This document shows, piece by piece, positions 56,259-64,000 of a stretch of DNA of 64,000 bases. Each line of letters opens with the position of its first letter. Position 1 is the first letter of the stretch. Under the pieces are notes generated by a model. The model saw only the letters and a program-made list of their open reading frames with translations, had not been told where the DNA came from and did no database searches. A program made the translations under genes and the position numbers. The stretch comes from Cupriavidus consociatus (GTDB lineage Bacteria; Pseudomonadota; Gammaproteobacteria; Burkholderiales; Burkholderiaceae), in contig NZ_JAGIQA010000001.1 of NCBI RefSeq assembly GCF_017814975.1, forward strand, positions 648,697 through 712,696. The letters are read 5' to 3'.

Positions 56259-59200
56259 TCTGGCGCACCCCTTCGGTATCGTAGAAAACAGGGCTCGAGA
56301 TCTTCGCGCTCACCCGGCGGCCATCAGCCAGCGGGATCGCGACACTCTCGCCCATCTTGCCCAGCCCGCCCTTCACCACGGCCAGCGCGATCGAGCGCTT
56401 CAGGATCGGGCTGTAATAGCTCGACGTCACGTGGCCGATCATCGGCGTCGGTTCGGTCGTCGACACGCGCGTGCCCGGCGCGATGATCTGCGCGCCCTCG
56501 GGCAGCACGAACTGCGCGTCGTCGGTCAGCAGGCCGACAAATTGCTTGCGGCCCTCTTTCACGGTGTCAGAGCGCGTCAGCGAGCGCTTGCCGAGGAAGT
56601 CCTTCGACTTCGCCACCAGCCCGCCCATGCCGAGGTCGTACGGCGTGACCGAGCCGTCGGTGTCCTGGCCGACGATGATGTAGCCCTTCTCCGCGCGCAA
56701 CACGTGCATGGTCTCGGTGCCGTACGGCGTAATGTCGAACTCGGCGCCGGCGGCCATCAGCGCTTCCCACACCGCGCGGCCGGCGTTCGCGGGCACGTTG
56801 ACCTCGTAGGCCAGCTCGCCCGAGAAGCTGATGCGCATCACGCGCGCTTTGGCACCGGCGACGGTGCCGTTGCGGTAGCTCATGAACGGAAAGGCAGCGT
56901 TGGCAAAGTCAATGTCGGCGCAGACCTTCTGCAATACCTTGCGGCTCTTCGGCCCGACCACCGCGAACGTCGCCCAGTGGTCGGTCACCGAGGACAGCCG
57001 CACCTTCATGTCGGGCCACTCGGTCTGCAGCCAGCGCTCGAGCCATGTCAGCACGCGCGCGGCGCCGCCGGTGGTGGTGGTCATCATGAAATGCTGCTCG
57101 CCAAGGCGCACCGTCACGCCGTCGTCGAACACCATGCCGTTCTCGTCCAGCATCAGCCCGTAGCGGCACTTGCCAACTTCGAGCTTGCCCCACGGGTTGG
57201 TGTACATCCAGTTCAGCAGCGTGACTGCGTCCGGGCCCTGGATGTCGATCTTGCCCAGCGTCGACGCGTCCAGGATGCCGACGCTGTTGCGCACCGCCAG
57301 GCATTCGCGCTTCACCGCCGCATGCAGGTCCTCGCCCCGCTTCGGGAAGTACCAGGGGCGCTTCCAGTTGCCGACGTCCTCGAACAGCGCGCCATTCGCG
57401 ACGTGCCATTCATGCACGCAGGTCTTGCGCACCGGATCGAGGAAGTCGCCGACCTCGCGCCCCGCAAAAGTGCCGAAGGTGACCGGCGTGTAGTTGGGCC
57501 GGAACGTGGTGGTGCCGGTTTCCGGGATCGACTTGCCCAGCGCCTGCGCCAGGATTGCCATGCCGTTGATGTTGCCGAGCTTGCCCTGGTCGGTGCCGAA
57601 GCCCATCGCGGTGTAGCGCTTCACGTGCTCGACCGACTCGAAGCCTTCGCGCGCCGCCAGCAGGATATCCGAGGCCGCGACGTCGTTCTGGAAGTCGACG
57701 AACTGCTTGGGCCCGCGCGCGGCGGCCTCGCGGCTGCCGACGAGCCACAGCGGCAGCAGCGCGCCCTCGGCGACAGCGCTGACCTTTGGTGCCGCCGGCT
57801 GCTTCGTGGTGCGGAAGCCTGCGCTCCTGGCCGCAGCAGCGCCCGCTTCGAGCGCCAGCGGCAACGCCAGCGCGAGGTTGAACTCGCCCGCGGCCGCGCC
57901 GATGCTGGTTTCGGCCTGCAGTGACTTGCCCGGCACGAAGCACGTCTTCTCGTCGCTCCACTGCGCCTTGCCGCCCGATTGCGCGAACAGGTGCAGCACC
58001 GGGCTCAGGCCGCCCGACATCGCAACGAGATCGCAGGCGATCCTCGACACCTTGCCGCCGACCTTGCCGTTGGCATAGGACGCGACGCTGACGGACGTGA
58101 CGTGCTTATTGCCGGCGGCAGCCACCACGACCGCGCCGTTCATCACGTTCACACCCTGCCGCTTCGCCGCCGCGGGCAGCGCGCCGCTGGTCGTGGCACG
58201 CGGGTCGACAATAGTCACCTTCGCGCCGCATCCCTTCAGGTCGAGCGCCGCCTGGTAGCCGCGGTCGTTGTTGGTGAACACCACCGCCTCGCGTCCCGGC
58301 AGCACGCCGTAGCGGTGGATGTAGGTCGACACCGCCGACGCCATCATCACGCCCGGCAGGTCGTTGTTGCCGAAGACGATGGGACGCTCGTGCGCGCCGG
58401 TCGCGAGGATCACGCGCTTGGCACGGATCTTCCACAGCAGCTCGCGCGAGCCGTGGCGCATCGACACCGACAGGTGGTCGGTCAGGCGCTGCGTGACGGT
58501 GACGAGATTGTGGTCCTGGTAGCCGAAGGCATTGCTGCGCGACAGGATGGTTACGTCCGGCAGCTTGCGCAGCTTGCCCTCGATCTCGGCAACCCATTGC
58601 AGCGCGGGCTTGCCGTTGATGTCGGCGCGCCCGGACAGCAGGCTGCCGCCAAGTTCGCACTGGTCGTCGACCAGGATCACGCGCGCCCCGCTCACCGCCG
58701 CCGCATGCGCGGCGGCGAGGCCGGTGGGCCCGCCGCCGACCACGAGCACGTCACAGTGGGCGTAGCACTTGTCGTAGCGGTCGGCGTCGAGCGTTGTGGG
58801 AGCCTTGCCGAGGCCGGCCGCCTCGCGGATCTTCTCCTCGTACCTGGGCCACATCTTGCGCGGCCACATGAAGGTCTTGTAGTAGAAGCCGGCGGGCATG
58901 AAGCGCGCGAACTTCTGGTTGACCGCCATGCGGTCGCGCTCCAGGTCCGGCTCCGCGTTCACGCTCTCCGCGACGAGGCCCTGGTACAGCTCGATTTCGG
59001 TTGCGCGCGCATTCGGCACCGTGTAGGCCCCGCGCTCCAGCTGCACCACGGCATTCGGCTCCGCCACGTCGGCGGTCATGATGCCGCGCGGGCGGTGGTA
59101 CTTGAAGCTGCGCGCGACGAAGCGCACGCCGTTGGCGAGCAGCGCCGAAGCCAGCGTGTCGCCCTGGAAGCCCTGGTACACGCGCCCGTTGAAGGTGAAG

Positions 59201-59259
59201 GTCAGCGGCTTGCCGCGATTGATACGGCCGCCCGTGCCGAGACGGTCTTTCTGGCTCAT
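56248..59259 (-). CDS. soxA: Sarcosine oxidase alpha subunit
   Basis: A 1003-residue subunit with three parts: an N-terminal small domain (GKPLTFTFNGRVYQGFQGDTLASALL), a Rossmann NAD domain (VLVVGGGPTGLAAAHAAAVSGARVILVDDQCELGGSL near 170), and a long C-terminal folate-binding GcvT-like domain from about residue 600 (RECLAVRNSVGILDASTLGKIDIQGPDAVTLLNWM and FVGLLTDDAQFVLPEGAQII). The length is usual for heterotetrameric enzymes. It sits between soxD (ATGA overlap at 59256-59259) and soxG. The NAD domain holds NAD tightly, and the C-terminal domain channels the methylene group to THF. Confidence 0.94.
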   Translation of the reverse strand: MSQKDRLGTGGRINRGKPLTFTFNGRVYQGFQGDTLASALLANGVRFVARSFKYHRPRGIMTADVAEPNAVVQLERGAYTVPNARATEIELYQGLVAESVNAEPDLERDRMAVNQKFARFMPAGFYYKTFMWPRKMWPRYEEKIREAAGLGKAPTTLDADRYDKCYAHCDVLVVGGGPTGLAAAHAAAVSGARVILVDDQCELGGSLLSGRADINGKPALQWVAEIEGKLRKLPDVTILSRSNAFGYQDHNLVTVTQRLTDHLSVSMRHGSRELLWKIRAKRVILATGAHERPIVFGNNDLPGVMMASAVSTYIHRYGVLPGREAVVFTNNDRGYQAALDLKGCGAKVTIVDPRATTSGALPAAAKRQGVNVMNGAVVVAAAGNKHVTSVSVASYANGKVGGKVSRIACDLVAMSGGLSPVLHLFAQSGGKAQWSDEKTCFVPGKSLQAETSIGAAAGEFNLALALPLALEAGAAAARSAGFRTTKQPAAPKVSAVAEGALLPLWLVGSREAAARGPKQFVDFQNDVAASDILLAAREGFESVEHVKRYTAMGFGTDQGKLGNINGMAILAQALGKSIPETGTTTFRPNYTPVTFGTFAGREVGDFLDPVRKTCVHEWHVANGALFEDVGNWKRPWYFPKRGEDLHAAVKRECLAVRNSVGILDASTLGKIDIQGPDAVTLLNWMYTNPWGKLEVGKCRYGLMLDENGMVFDDGVTVRLGEQHFMMTTTTGGAARVLTWLERWLQTEWPDMKVRLSSVTDHWATFAVVGPKSRKVLQKVCADIDFANAAFPFMSYRNGTVAGAKARVMRISFSGELAYEVNVPANAGRAVWEALMAAGAEFDITPYGTETMHVLRAEKGYIIVGQDTDGSVTPYDLGMGGLVAKSKDFLGKRSLTRSDTVKEGRKQFVGLLTDDAQFVLPEGAQIIAPGTRVSTTEPTPMIGHVTSSYYSPILKRSIALAVVKGGLGKMGESVAIPLADGRRVSAKISSPVFYDTEGVRQNVE

Positions 59260-59552
59260 TGCTTGCCCCTTCCTTGCTGTGCGTTGGCGGCGGGCTGGCC
59301 GAAGGTTTCGTAGCCCTTGATGTCATAGCTGACGGTGTCGCGCTCGACCTTGAACCAGCGGCGGCAGCCCTGCGCGTGGATCCACTGCTCGCGATGCACG
59401 CCGCGGGTGTTGGTGCGCATGAACAGGTAGTCGCCCCATTCGCGGTCGGACAGCTTGTCGGTCTCGAGCGGGCGTGCGATGTCGGCTTCGCCGCCGCACG
59501 AGAATTCGGATTCGGCGCGCGGGCCGCACCATGGGCATTGGATCAGCAACAT
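59256..59552 (-). CDS. soxD: Sarcosine oxidase delta subunit
   Basis: A 98-residue zinc-binding subunit of sarcosine oxidase. Two Cys in CPWCGPRAESEFSCGG at the N-terminus, plus the later Cys in HAQGCRRWFKVERDT, match the usual zinc ligands of SoxD. The stretch REWGDYLFMRTNTRGVHREQWIHAQGCRRWF is a family hallmark. The start at 59552 (MLLIQCPWC) fits the family; the much longer open frame in this phase is shadow of soxB. The stop overlaps the soxA start by ATGA. Confidence 0.93.
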   Translation of the reverse strand: MLLIQCPWCGPRAESEFSCGGEADIARPLETDKLSDREWGDYLFMRTNTRGVHREQWIHAQGCRRWFKVERDTVSYDIKGYETFGQPAANAQQGRGKQ

Positions 59553-59581
59553 GTCTTTCTCCTGCTTGCGTTCAGTGCGGT

Positions 59582-60826
59582 TCAGTGCGCAACGGCGGCG
59601 GCGCCGTGCTCGTCGATCAGGTGGCCGGTATAGAAGCGGTCGAGCGAAAAGGGTGCGTTCAGCGCATGCGGCTGGTCGCGCGCGATGGTGTGCGCGTACG
59701 CCCACCCCGAGCCGGGCGTCGCCTTGAACCCACCCGTGCCCCAGCCACAGTTGAAATAGAGGCCCTTGACGTCGGTCTTGCTGATGATCGGGCACGCGTC
59801 CGGCGACGTGTCGACGATGCCGCCCCACTGGCGGTTCATGCGCACGCGCGAGAACACCGGGAACATCTCGACGATGGCCTGCAGCGTGCCTTCGATGACC
59901 TGGAAGCTGCCGCGCTGGCCAAAGCCGGTGTACTGGTCGATGCCCGCGCCGATCACGAGGTCGCCCTTGTCGGACTGGCTGATGTAGGCGTGCACCGCGT
60001 TGGACATGATCACCGAGTTGACCACCGGCTTGATCGGCTCGGACACCAGCGCCTGCAGCGGGTGGCTTTCCAGCGGCAGGCGGATGCCGGCCATGTCGGC
60101 AAGCGTGGTGGTATTGCCGGCGGCGACCACCGCGACCTTCTTCGCCTTGATGAAGCCCTTCACCGTCTCGACGCCGACCACCGCGCCGCCGTCGCGGCGG
60201 ATGCCGGTGACCTGGCAGTTCTGGATGATGTCGACACCGGCGCGGTCGGCGCCGCGTGCGAAGCCCCAGGCCACGGCATCGTGCCGGGCCACGCCCGCGC
60301 GCCGCTGGATCGACGCGCCCAGCACCGGGTAGCGGCTGTTCAGGTTGATGGTGGGCTCGATCTCCTTGACCTGCGCGGGTGTCAGGAACTCGGCGTCGAC
60401 ACCGTTCAGCCGGTTCGCGTTCACGCGCCGCTCGGTGTCGCGCACATCCTGCAGCGTGTGCGCCAGGTTCATCACGCCGCGCTGGCTGAACATGACGTTG
60501 TAGTTCAGGTCCTGCGACAGCCCTTCCCACAGCTTCATCGCCTTTTCGTAGAGCGCCGCGGATTCGTCCCACAGGTAGTTCGAGCGGACGATCGTGGTGT
60601 TCCGTGCGGTGTTGCCGCCGCCGATCCACCCCTTCTCGAGCACGGCGACATTGGTGATGCCGTGCTCCTTCGCCAGGTAGTACGCGGTCGCCAGGCCGTG
60701 CCCGCCGCCGCCGACGATGACCACGTCATACTCGCGCCTGGGCTCGGGACTCTTCCACTGCTTCTCCCAGTTCTCGTGGTAGGACAGCCCATTGCGGAAC
60801 AGACTGAATATCGAATAGCGGCTCAT
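59582..60826 (-). CDS. soxB: Sarcosine oxidase beta subunit
   Basis: The 414-residue catalytic flavoprotein subunit. Dinucleotide motif [24 protein letters not shown] near residue 33, followed by [23 protein letters not shown]. The His in [17 protein letters not shown], near residue 182, aligns with the His that holds FMN covalently in characterised enzymes. It uses the FAD/FMN pair to oxidise sarcosine and passes electrons to oxygen. It follows sdaA by 12 bases and precedes soxD by 29. Confidence 0.94.
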   Translation of the reverse strand: MSRYSIFSLFRNGLSYHENWEKQWKSPEPRREYDVVIVGGGGHGLATAYYLAKEHGITNVAVLEKGWIGGGNTARNTTIVRSNYLWDESAALYEKAMKLWEGLSQDLNYNVMFSQRGVMNLAHTLQDVRDTERRVNANRLNGVDAEFLTPAQVKEIEPTINLNSRYPVLGASIQRRAGVARHDAVAWGFARGADRAGVDIIQNCQVTGIRRDGGAVVGVETVKGFIKAKKVAVVAAGNTTTLADMAGIRLPLESHPLQALVSEPIKPVVNSVIMSNAVHAYISQSDKGDLVIGAGIDQYTGFGQRGSFQVIEGTLQAIVEMFPVFSRVRMNRQWGGIVDTSPDACPIISKTDVKGLYFNCGWGTGGFKATPGSGWAYAHTIARDQPHALNAPFSLDRFYTGHLIDEHGAAAVAH

Positions 60827-60838
60827 TTCATGCCCCCT

Positions 60839-62227
60839 TTAGCATTCAATGACGTTCACGGCCAGACCGCCGCGCGACGTCTCCTTGTACTTCGTCTTCA
60901 TGTCGGCACCGGTCTCGCGCATGGTCTTGATCACCGAGTCGAGCGACACGTAATGCTGGCCGTCGCCCTTGAGCGCCATGCGCGAGGCGTTGAGCGCCTT
61001 GATCGCGCCCATTGCGTTGCGCTCGATGCAGGGAATCTGCACCAGCCCGCCAACCGGGTCGCAGGTCATGCCGAGGTTGTGCTCCATGCCGATTTCCGCG
61101 GCGTTCTCGACCTGGTCTGGCGTACCGCCCATCACCGCCGCGAGCGCGGCCGCGGCCATCGAGCACGCCACGCCGACCTCGCCCTGGCAGCCGACCTCGG
61201 CGCCGGAGATCGATGCCGTTTCCTTGTAGATCATCCCGATCGCGGCCGCGGTCAGCAGGAAGTCGACGATGCCATCGTCGTTCGAGCCCGGCACGAACTT
61301 CACGTAGTAGTGGAGCACCGCCGGGATCACGCCGGCCGCGCCGTTGGTCGGCGCGGTGACGACGCGGCCTCCCGCCGCGTTCTCCTCGTTGACGGCCATC
61401 GCGTACAGGTTGACCCAGTCGAGCATCGACAGCGGATCGCGCAGCGATTCCTCGGAACGCGTGCGCAAGCGCAGATTGAGTTCGGCCGCGCGGCGCTTCA
61501 CGCGCATCGGGCCGGGCAGTTCGCCCTCGACCTTGCAGCCGCGTTCGACGCAGGCGGCCATGGTGCGCCAGATCGCCAGCAGCCCTTCCCGCACGTCGTC
61601 GGCGGGGCGCAGCGCGCATTCATTGCGGAAGATCAGTTCGGCAATCGACAGCCCGCTGTCGCGGCACGCCTGCATCAGCTCGGCGCCGGTGCGGAACGGA
61701 TGCGGCACCTCCGCGGCCGCGCGCACGCCGTTGACACGGTCGCCGTCGCGGTTGACGACGAAGCCGCCGCCAATCGAGTAGTACTCCTTCTCGACCAGCA
61801 GCTGCCCCTGCTCGTCGAACGCCTGGAAACGCATGCCGTTCGGGTGCACGACGCTGCCGGTGCCGCTCATCATCCGGCGGAAAAAGCCGAGGTGCTCCTT
61901 CTCGTCGAAGCCGATCTCGTGCTTGCCGAGCAGCAGCATGCGCTTGTCCTTGCGGATCTGCGCCAGCCGCGGCTCGATCAGGTCCGGATCGATCCGGTCG
62001 GGCAGGCTCCCTTCCAGGCCAAGCAGCACCGCCTTGTCGGTGCCGTGGCCCTTGCCGGTCGCGCCGAGCGAGCCATACAATTCCGCTCGCACGCGGCGAA
62101 CGAAGCCGAGCAGGTTCGCATCCTCGAGGTGGGATACGAAGCGGCACGCGGCGATCATCGGGCCGACCGTATGCGAACTCGAGGGTCCGATACCGATCTT
62201 GAACAGGTCGAATACGCTGACATTCAT
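60839..62227 (-). CDS. sdaA: L-serine dehydratase (single-chain, iron-sulphur type)
   Basis: Converts L-serine to pyruvate and ammonia, the exit of betaine carbon into central metabolism. In the 462-residue protein the N-terminal beta domain (about 1-155) begins [27 protein letters not shown], and the alpha domain carries the cluster Cys in [17 protein letters not shown] and [16 protein letters not shown], with a C-terminal extension ending VNVIEC. The start at 62227 (MNVSVFDLF) has an AGAGAGG site. The longer open frame upstream is not supported. It heads the sdaA-soxBDAG-folB-porin-fdhA series. Confidence 0.94.
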   Translation of the reverse strand: MNVSVFDLFKIGIGPSSSHTVGPMIAACRFVSHLEDANLLGFVRRVRAELYGSLGATGKGHGTDKAVLLGLEGSLPDRIDPDLIEPRLAQIRKDKRMLLLGKHEIGFDEKEHLGFFRRMMSGTGSVVHPNGMRFQAFDEQGQLLVEKEYYSIGGGFVVNRDGDRVNGVRAAAEVPHPFRTGAELMQACRDSGLSIAELIFRNECALRPADDVREGLLAIWRTMAACVERGCKVEGELPGPMRVKRRAAELNLRLRTRSEESLRDPLSMLDWVNLYAMAVNEENAAGGRVVTAPTNGAAGVIPAVLHYYVKFVPGSNDDGIVDFLLTAAAIGMIYKETASISGAEVGCQGEVGVACSMAAAALAAVMGGTPDQVENAAEIGMEHNLGMTCDPVGGLVQIPCIERNAMGAIKALNASRMALKGDGQHYVSLDSVIKTMRETGADMKTKYKETSRGGLAVNVIEC

Positions 62228-62617
62228 CTGACTGCCTCTCTGCGGGTGCTGGGTTGCTGTCGTTGGAAGCCAGTACATCAGAGCGCAGGATTTGCAGATA
62301 GAACAAAACCGGCATCGGCGTGGGATGCCACCGCCAGTCGGCGGTCCGCAGGAGCCCGGATTTCGCTTTGGCGATGATTCGCGTCGCAATTGTGCAAGTC
62401 CGCTGCGGGCGGATCGGCGACGCTGGCTGTGACGGAGCGCCTCGTCCGATCGCGGGCAAGATAGGGGCAAGACCGGGACAAGGCGGCGCGGCGGGAGGCT
62501 ACAGGGATGCAGTACGCATCACCGGCGTCCGCGTGCCCGACGCGCCCTCGCCCCTGTCGGGTTCCGGGGCGGGTTCGGGGGTAGCCCGGATGTGCCTGCC
62601 CATGCGAGCCTGTCAAG
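62228..62617. promoter_or_regulatory. Divergent region between sdaA and the third AraC regulator
   Basis: A 390-base interval with no gene recognised; it must contain the promoters of both divergent units. I did not find the exact CCGAC-N2-GTGC element here; the nearest string is GTGCAAGTCCG (62392-62402). No clear -10/-35 pair was seen. No riboswitch-like structure was seen. Confidence 0.5.
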
Positions 62618-63739
62618 ATGGATGCCGCCATGACACCAGACGTTCCCATTTCTCCCGTCGCCGAGCCCGCGCCCCGGCGCATCCGCTTTGGCATCGTGCT
62701 GCTGCCGAACTTCACGCTGACCGCGTTTTCCGGCTTCGTCGACATGCTGCGGCTGTCGGCGGACGATGGCGACTACAGCAAGCCGGTGCGCTGCGTCTGG
62801 AGCGTGATCGGCAACACACTCGCGCCGGTGCGCGCAAGCTGCGGAATCCAGGTCGCGCCGTGGGAGACCTTTGACGAAGCGGAGCCATTCGACTACGTGG
62901 TCGTCGTCGGCGGGCTGCTCCACTCGGGGCCGCAGGCCGGACCCGAGACACTGGACTTCATCCGCCGCGCGGCGGGCGGCGGCGCGACCATCGTCGGCAT
63001 CTGCACCGGCGTTTTCGCCCTGATGCGCGCCGGCGTGCTCGACGGCTACCGGGCTTGCGTCAGCTGGTTCCACTACTGGGATTTCATCGAACGCTTCCCG
63101 ACGGTGGATCCCGACTTGCTGGTCGCCGACCGGCTGTTCGTGATCGACCGCCGGCGCATCACGTGCTCAGGCGGGCGCGCGTCGATCGACGTGGCCGCCG
63201 CCATCCTGCTGCGCCACTTCGATCATGCGACCGTGCAGAAGGCGCTGCGGATACTGCTGGTCGGGGAGATGCAGAAAGGCAACGCGCCGCAGCCGCACCC
63301 GCCCGGCCTCGAACCGGCGACGCACCCGAAGGTCAAGCGCGCGATCCTGCTGATGGAGCAGCACGTCGGGCGCGCGCTGCCGCTCGAGGCGCTTGCATGC
63401 AAGCTTGACCTGTCGGCGCGCCAGCTCGAGCGCCTGTTCAAGGCACAGACCGGCAAGAGCCCGCAGGTATTCGCCAGGCATGTGCGGCTGCGCACCGCCG
63501 CGTGGCTGTTGACCAGCTCGGATCGTACCGTTGCCGACATTGCATTGAGCTGTGGCTTTGCCGACGCCTCGCATCTCGGGCGCGAGTTTCGCAAGCAATT
63601 CGGCGTACCGCCCGCGGCCTACCGCGAAAAGGGAGCTCCTCCCGCCGAGTCGGCGCTGTCCGATGACGACGCCGGGGCGCTGTGCGTGCGCGATGATGGC
63701 GAAGGCGAAGCTGAAAGCGAAGGTGAAAGCCAGCTTTGA
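62618..63739 (+). CDS. AraC-family regulator with GATase1-like domain (copy 3, more divergent)
   Basis: A 373-residue regulator of the same architecture as GbdR but clearly more divergent. The GATase1-like domain has FGIVLLPNFTLTAFSGFVDMLRLSAD, the nucleophile-elbow region GICTGVFALMRAGVLDGYRACVSWFHYWDF and ITCSGGRASIDVAAAIL. The HTH domain has PLEALACKLDLSARQLERLFKAQTG and VADIALSCGFADASHLGREFRKQFG. The C-terminal tail is acidic and repetitive (DGEGEAESEGESQL). It faces sdaA on one side and frmA on the other, so a sarcosine or formaldehyde response (SouR-like) is possible. The start is uncertain by four codons (62618 or 62630). Confidence 0.82.
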   Translation: MDAAMTPDVPISPVAEPAPRRIRFGIVLLPNFTLTAFSGFVDMLRLSADDGDYSKPVRCVWSVIGNTLAPVRASCGIQVAPWETFDEAEPFDYVVVVGGLLHSGPQAGPETLDFIRRAAGGGATIVGICTGVFALMRAGVLDGYRACVSWFHYWDFIERFPTVDPDLLVADRLFVIDRRRITCSGGRASIDVAAAILLRHFDHATVQKALRILLVGEMQKGNAPQPHPPGLEPATHPKVKRAILLMEQHVGRALPLEALACKLDLSARQLERLFKAQTGKSPQVFARHVRLRTAAWLLTSSDRTVADIALSCGFADASHLGREFRKQFGVPPAAYREKGAPPAESALSDDDAGALCVRDDGEGEAESEGESQL

Positions 63740-63770
63740 TCGCGGCCGTCGGCCAACTTGGGCCAGTTTT

Positions 63771-63781
63771 CGGACAAGTGC
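63771..63781 (+). promoter_or_regulatory. CCGAC-N2-GTGC-like element upstream of frmA
   Basis: CGGACAAGTGC matches the element upstream of proV (CCGACAAGTGC) in 10 of 11 positions. It lies 74 bases before the frmA start, in a stretch rich in GGCC repeats. TATAGT at 63816-63821 is a possible -10 box. Confidence 0.4.
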
Positions 63782-63854
63782 ATGCCGGCCTGGCCAATAC
63801 CCATGCCAGCCCACTTATAGTCTGGCCCCACCAGCTTATCGATAGAACAGACCG

Positions 63855-64000
63855 ATGAAAACACGCGCAGCAGTTGCCTGGGGTGCGGGAAAACCGCTAA
63901 CGATCGAAGACGTGGACCTGGACGGCCCGCGCGCCGGGGAAGTGCTGGTGGAAGTGAAGGCCACCGGCATCTGCCATACCGATTACTACACCCTTTCCGG
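63855..64000 (+). CDS. frmA: S-(hydroxymethyl)glutathione dehydrogenase / class III alcohol dehydrogenase, cut by window end
   Basis: The N-terminus of a zinc medium-chain alcohol dehydrogenase. The visible start [21 protein letters not shown] and the zinc-ligand segment [15 protein letters not shown] are those of class III enzymes, which oxidise S-hydroxymethylglutathione formed from formaldehyde and glutathione. The usual motif reads CHTDAYTLSG; here Tyr replaces Ala. It would be a second, glutathione-dependent route for formaldehyde beside fdhA. The rest of the gene is outside the window. Confidence 0.85.
   Translation, partial: MKTRAAVAWGAGKPLTIEDVDLDGPRAGEVLVEVKATGICHTDYYTLS

Noticed and set aside
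59474..62377. A 967-codon plus-strand open frame opposite soxD, soxB and sdaA
   Set aside because: Antisense shadow of well-identified genes, with no recognisable motif.

Overview
The window is high-GC DNA with the gene style of a betaproteobacterium of the Burkholderiales, most like Cupriavidus or a close relative. The signs are orphan Bug (TctC-type) periplasmic receptors, a Burkholderia-type trimeric porin, and long same-strand operons joined by ATGA stop/start overlaps. The taxon is an inference from gene content; no rRNA or tRNA gene was seen. Both ends cut through genes: a sugar/alcohol-phosphate nucleotidyltransferase at the left and a class III alcohol dehydrogenase at the right.

Left part (1-21.6 kb). 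Four minus-strand genes (CDP-alcohol phosphotransferase, 2OG-Fe(II) oxygenase, flippase-like membrane protein, nucleotidyltransferase) look like a pathway for an unusual polar head group. After a gene-poor kilobase comes one 13.5-kb minus-strand operon (17.7 to 4.1 kb, closed by a terminator at 3991-4019). It holds a complete beta-oxidation set: acyl-CoA synthetase, acyl-CoA dehydrogenase, MaoC hydratase, two crotonases, a bifunctional FadB-like protein, SDR and thiolase. It also carries two orphan Bug receptors, a nitronate monooxygenase-like protein and an ABM monooxygenase. A PAS histidine kinase with a NarL-type regulator lies just upstream, and a divergent TetR gene sits behind a large nested palindrome.

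Middle (21.9-32 kb). One operon encodes a molybdenum hydroxylase pair (IorBA-like), a membrane-attached metallophosphoesterase and a cholesterol-oxidase-like GMC enzyme. A CbbR-like LysR gene diverges from a probable catalytically dead HAD protein and a type II NADH dehydrogenase.

Right half (32-64 kb) is a nearly complete choline/glycine betaine catabolic island. ProV/ProW/ProX-like proteins import betaine. GbcA/GbcB make dimethylglycine, DgcA/DgcB with EtfA/EtfB make sarcosine, and SoxBDAG makes glycine. GlyA and SdaA carry glycine through serine to pyruvate. Formaldehyde and one-carbon units are handled by FdhA, FrmA (partial), PurU and FolB. The genes form four blocks: glyA to proX (12 kb), sdaA-soxBDAG-folB-porin-fdhA, proVW-gbdR-like-gcvT-like-flavin reductase, and purU alone. 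Three AraC regulators with GATase1-like N-termini are spread among them. A recurring element, CCGAC-N2-GTGC, lies upstream of fdhA, the porin, proV, glyA/gbdR and frmA, and is a candidate operator.

The strongest leads for something new are this shared promoter element, the dead HAD/NADH dehydrogenase pair, the head-group cluster, and the IorBA-phosphoesterase-GMC operon.
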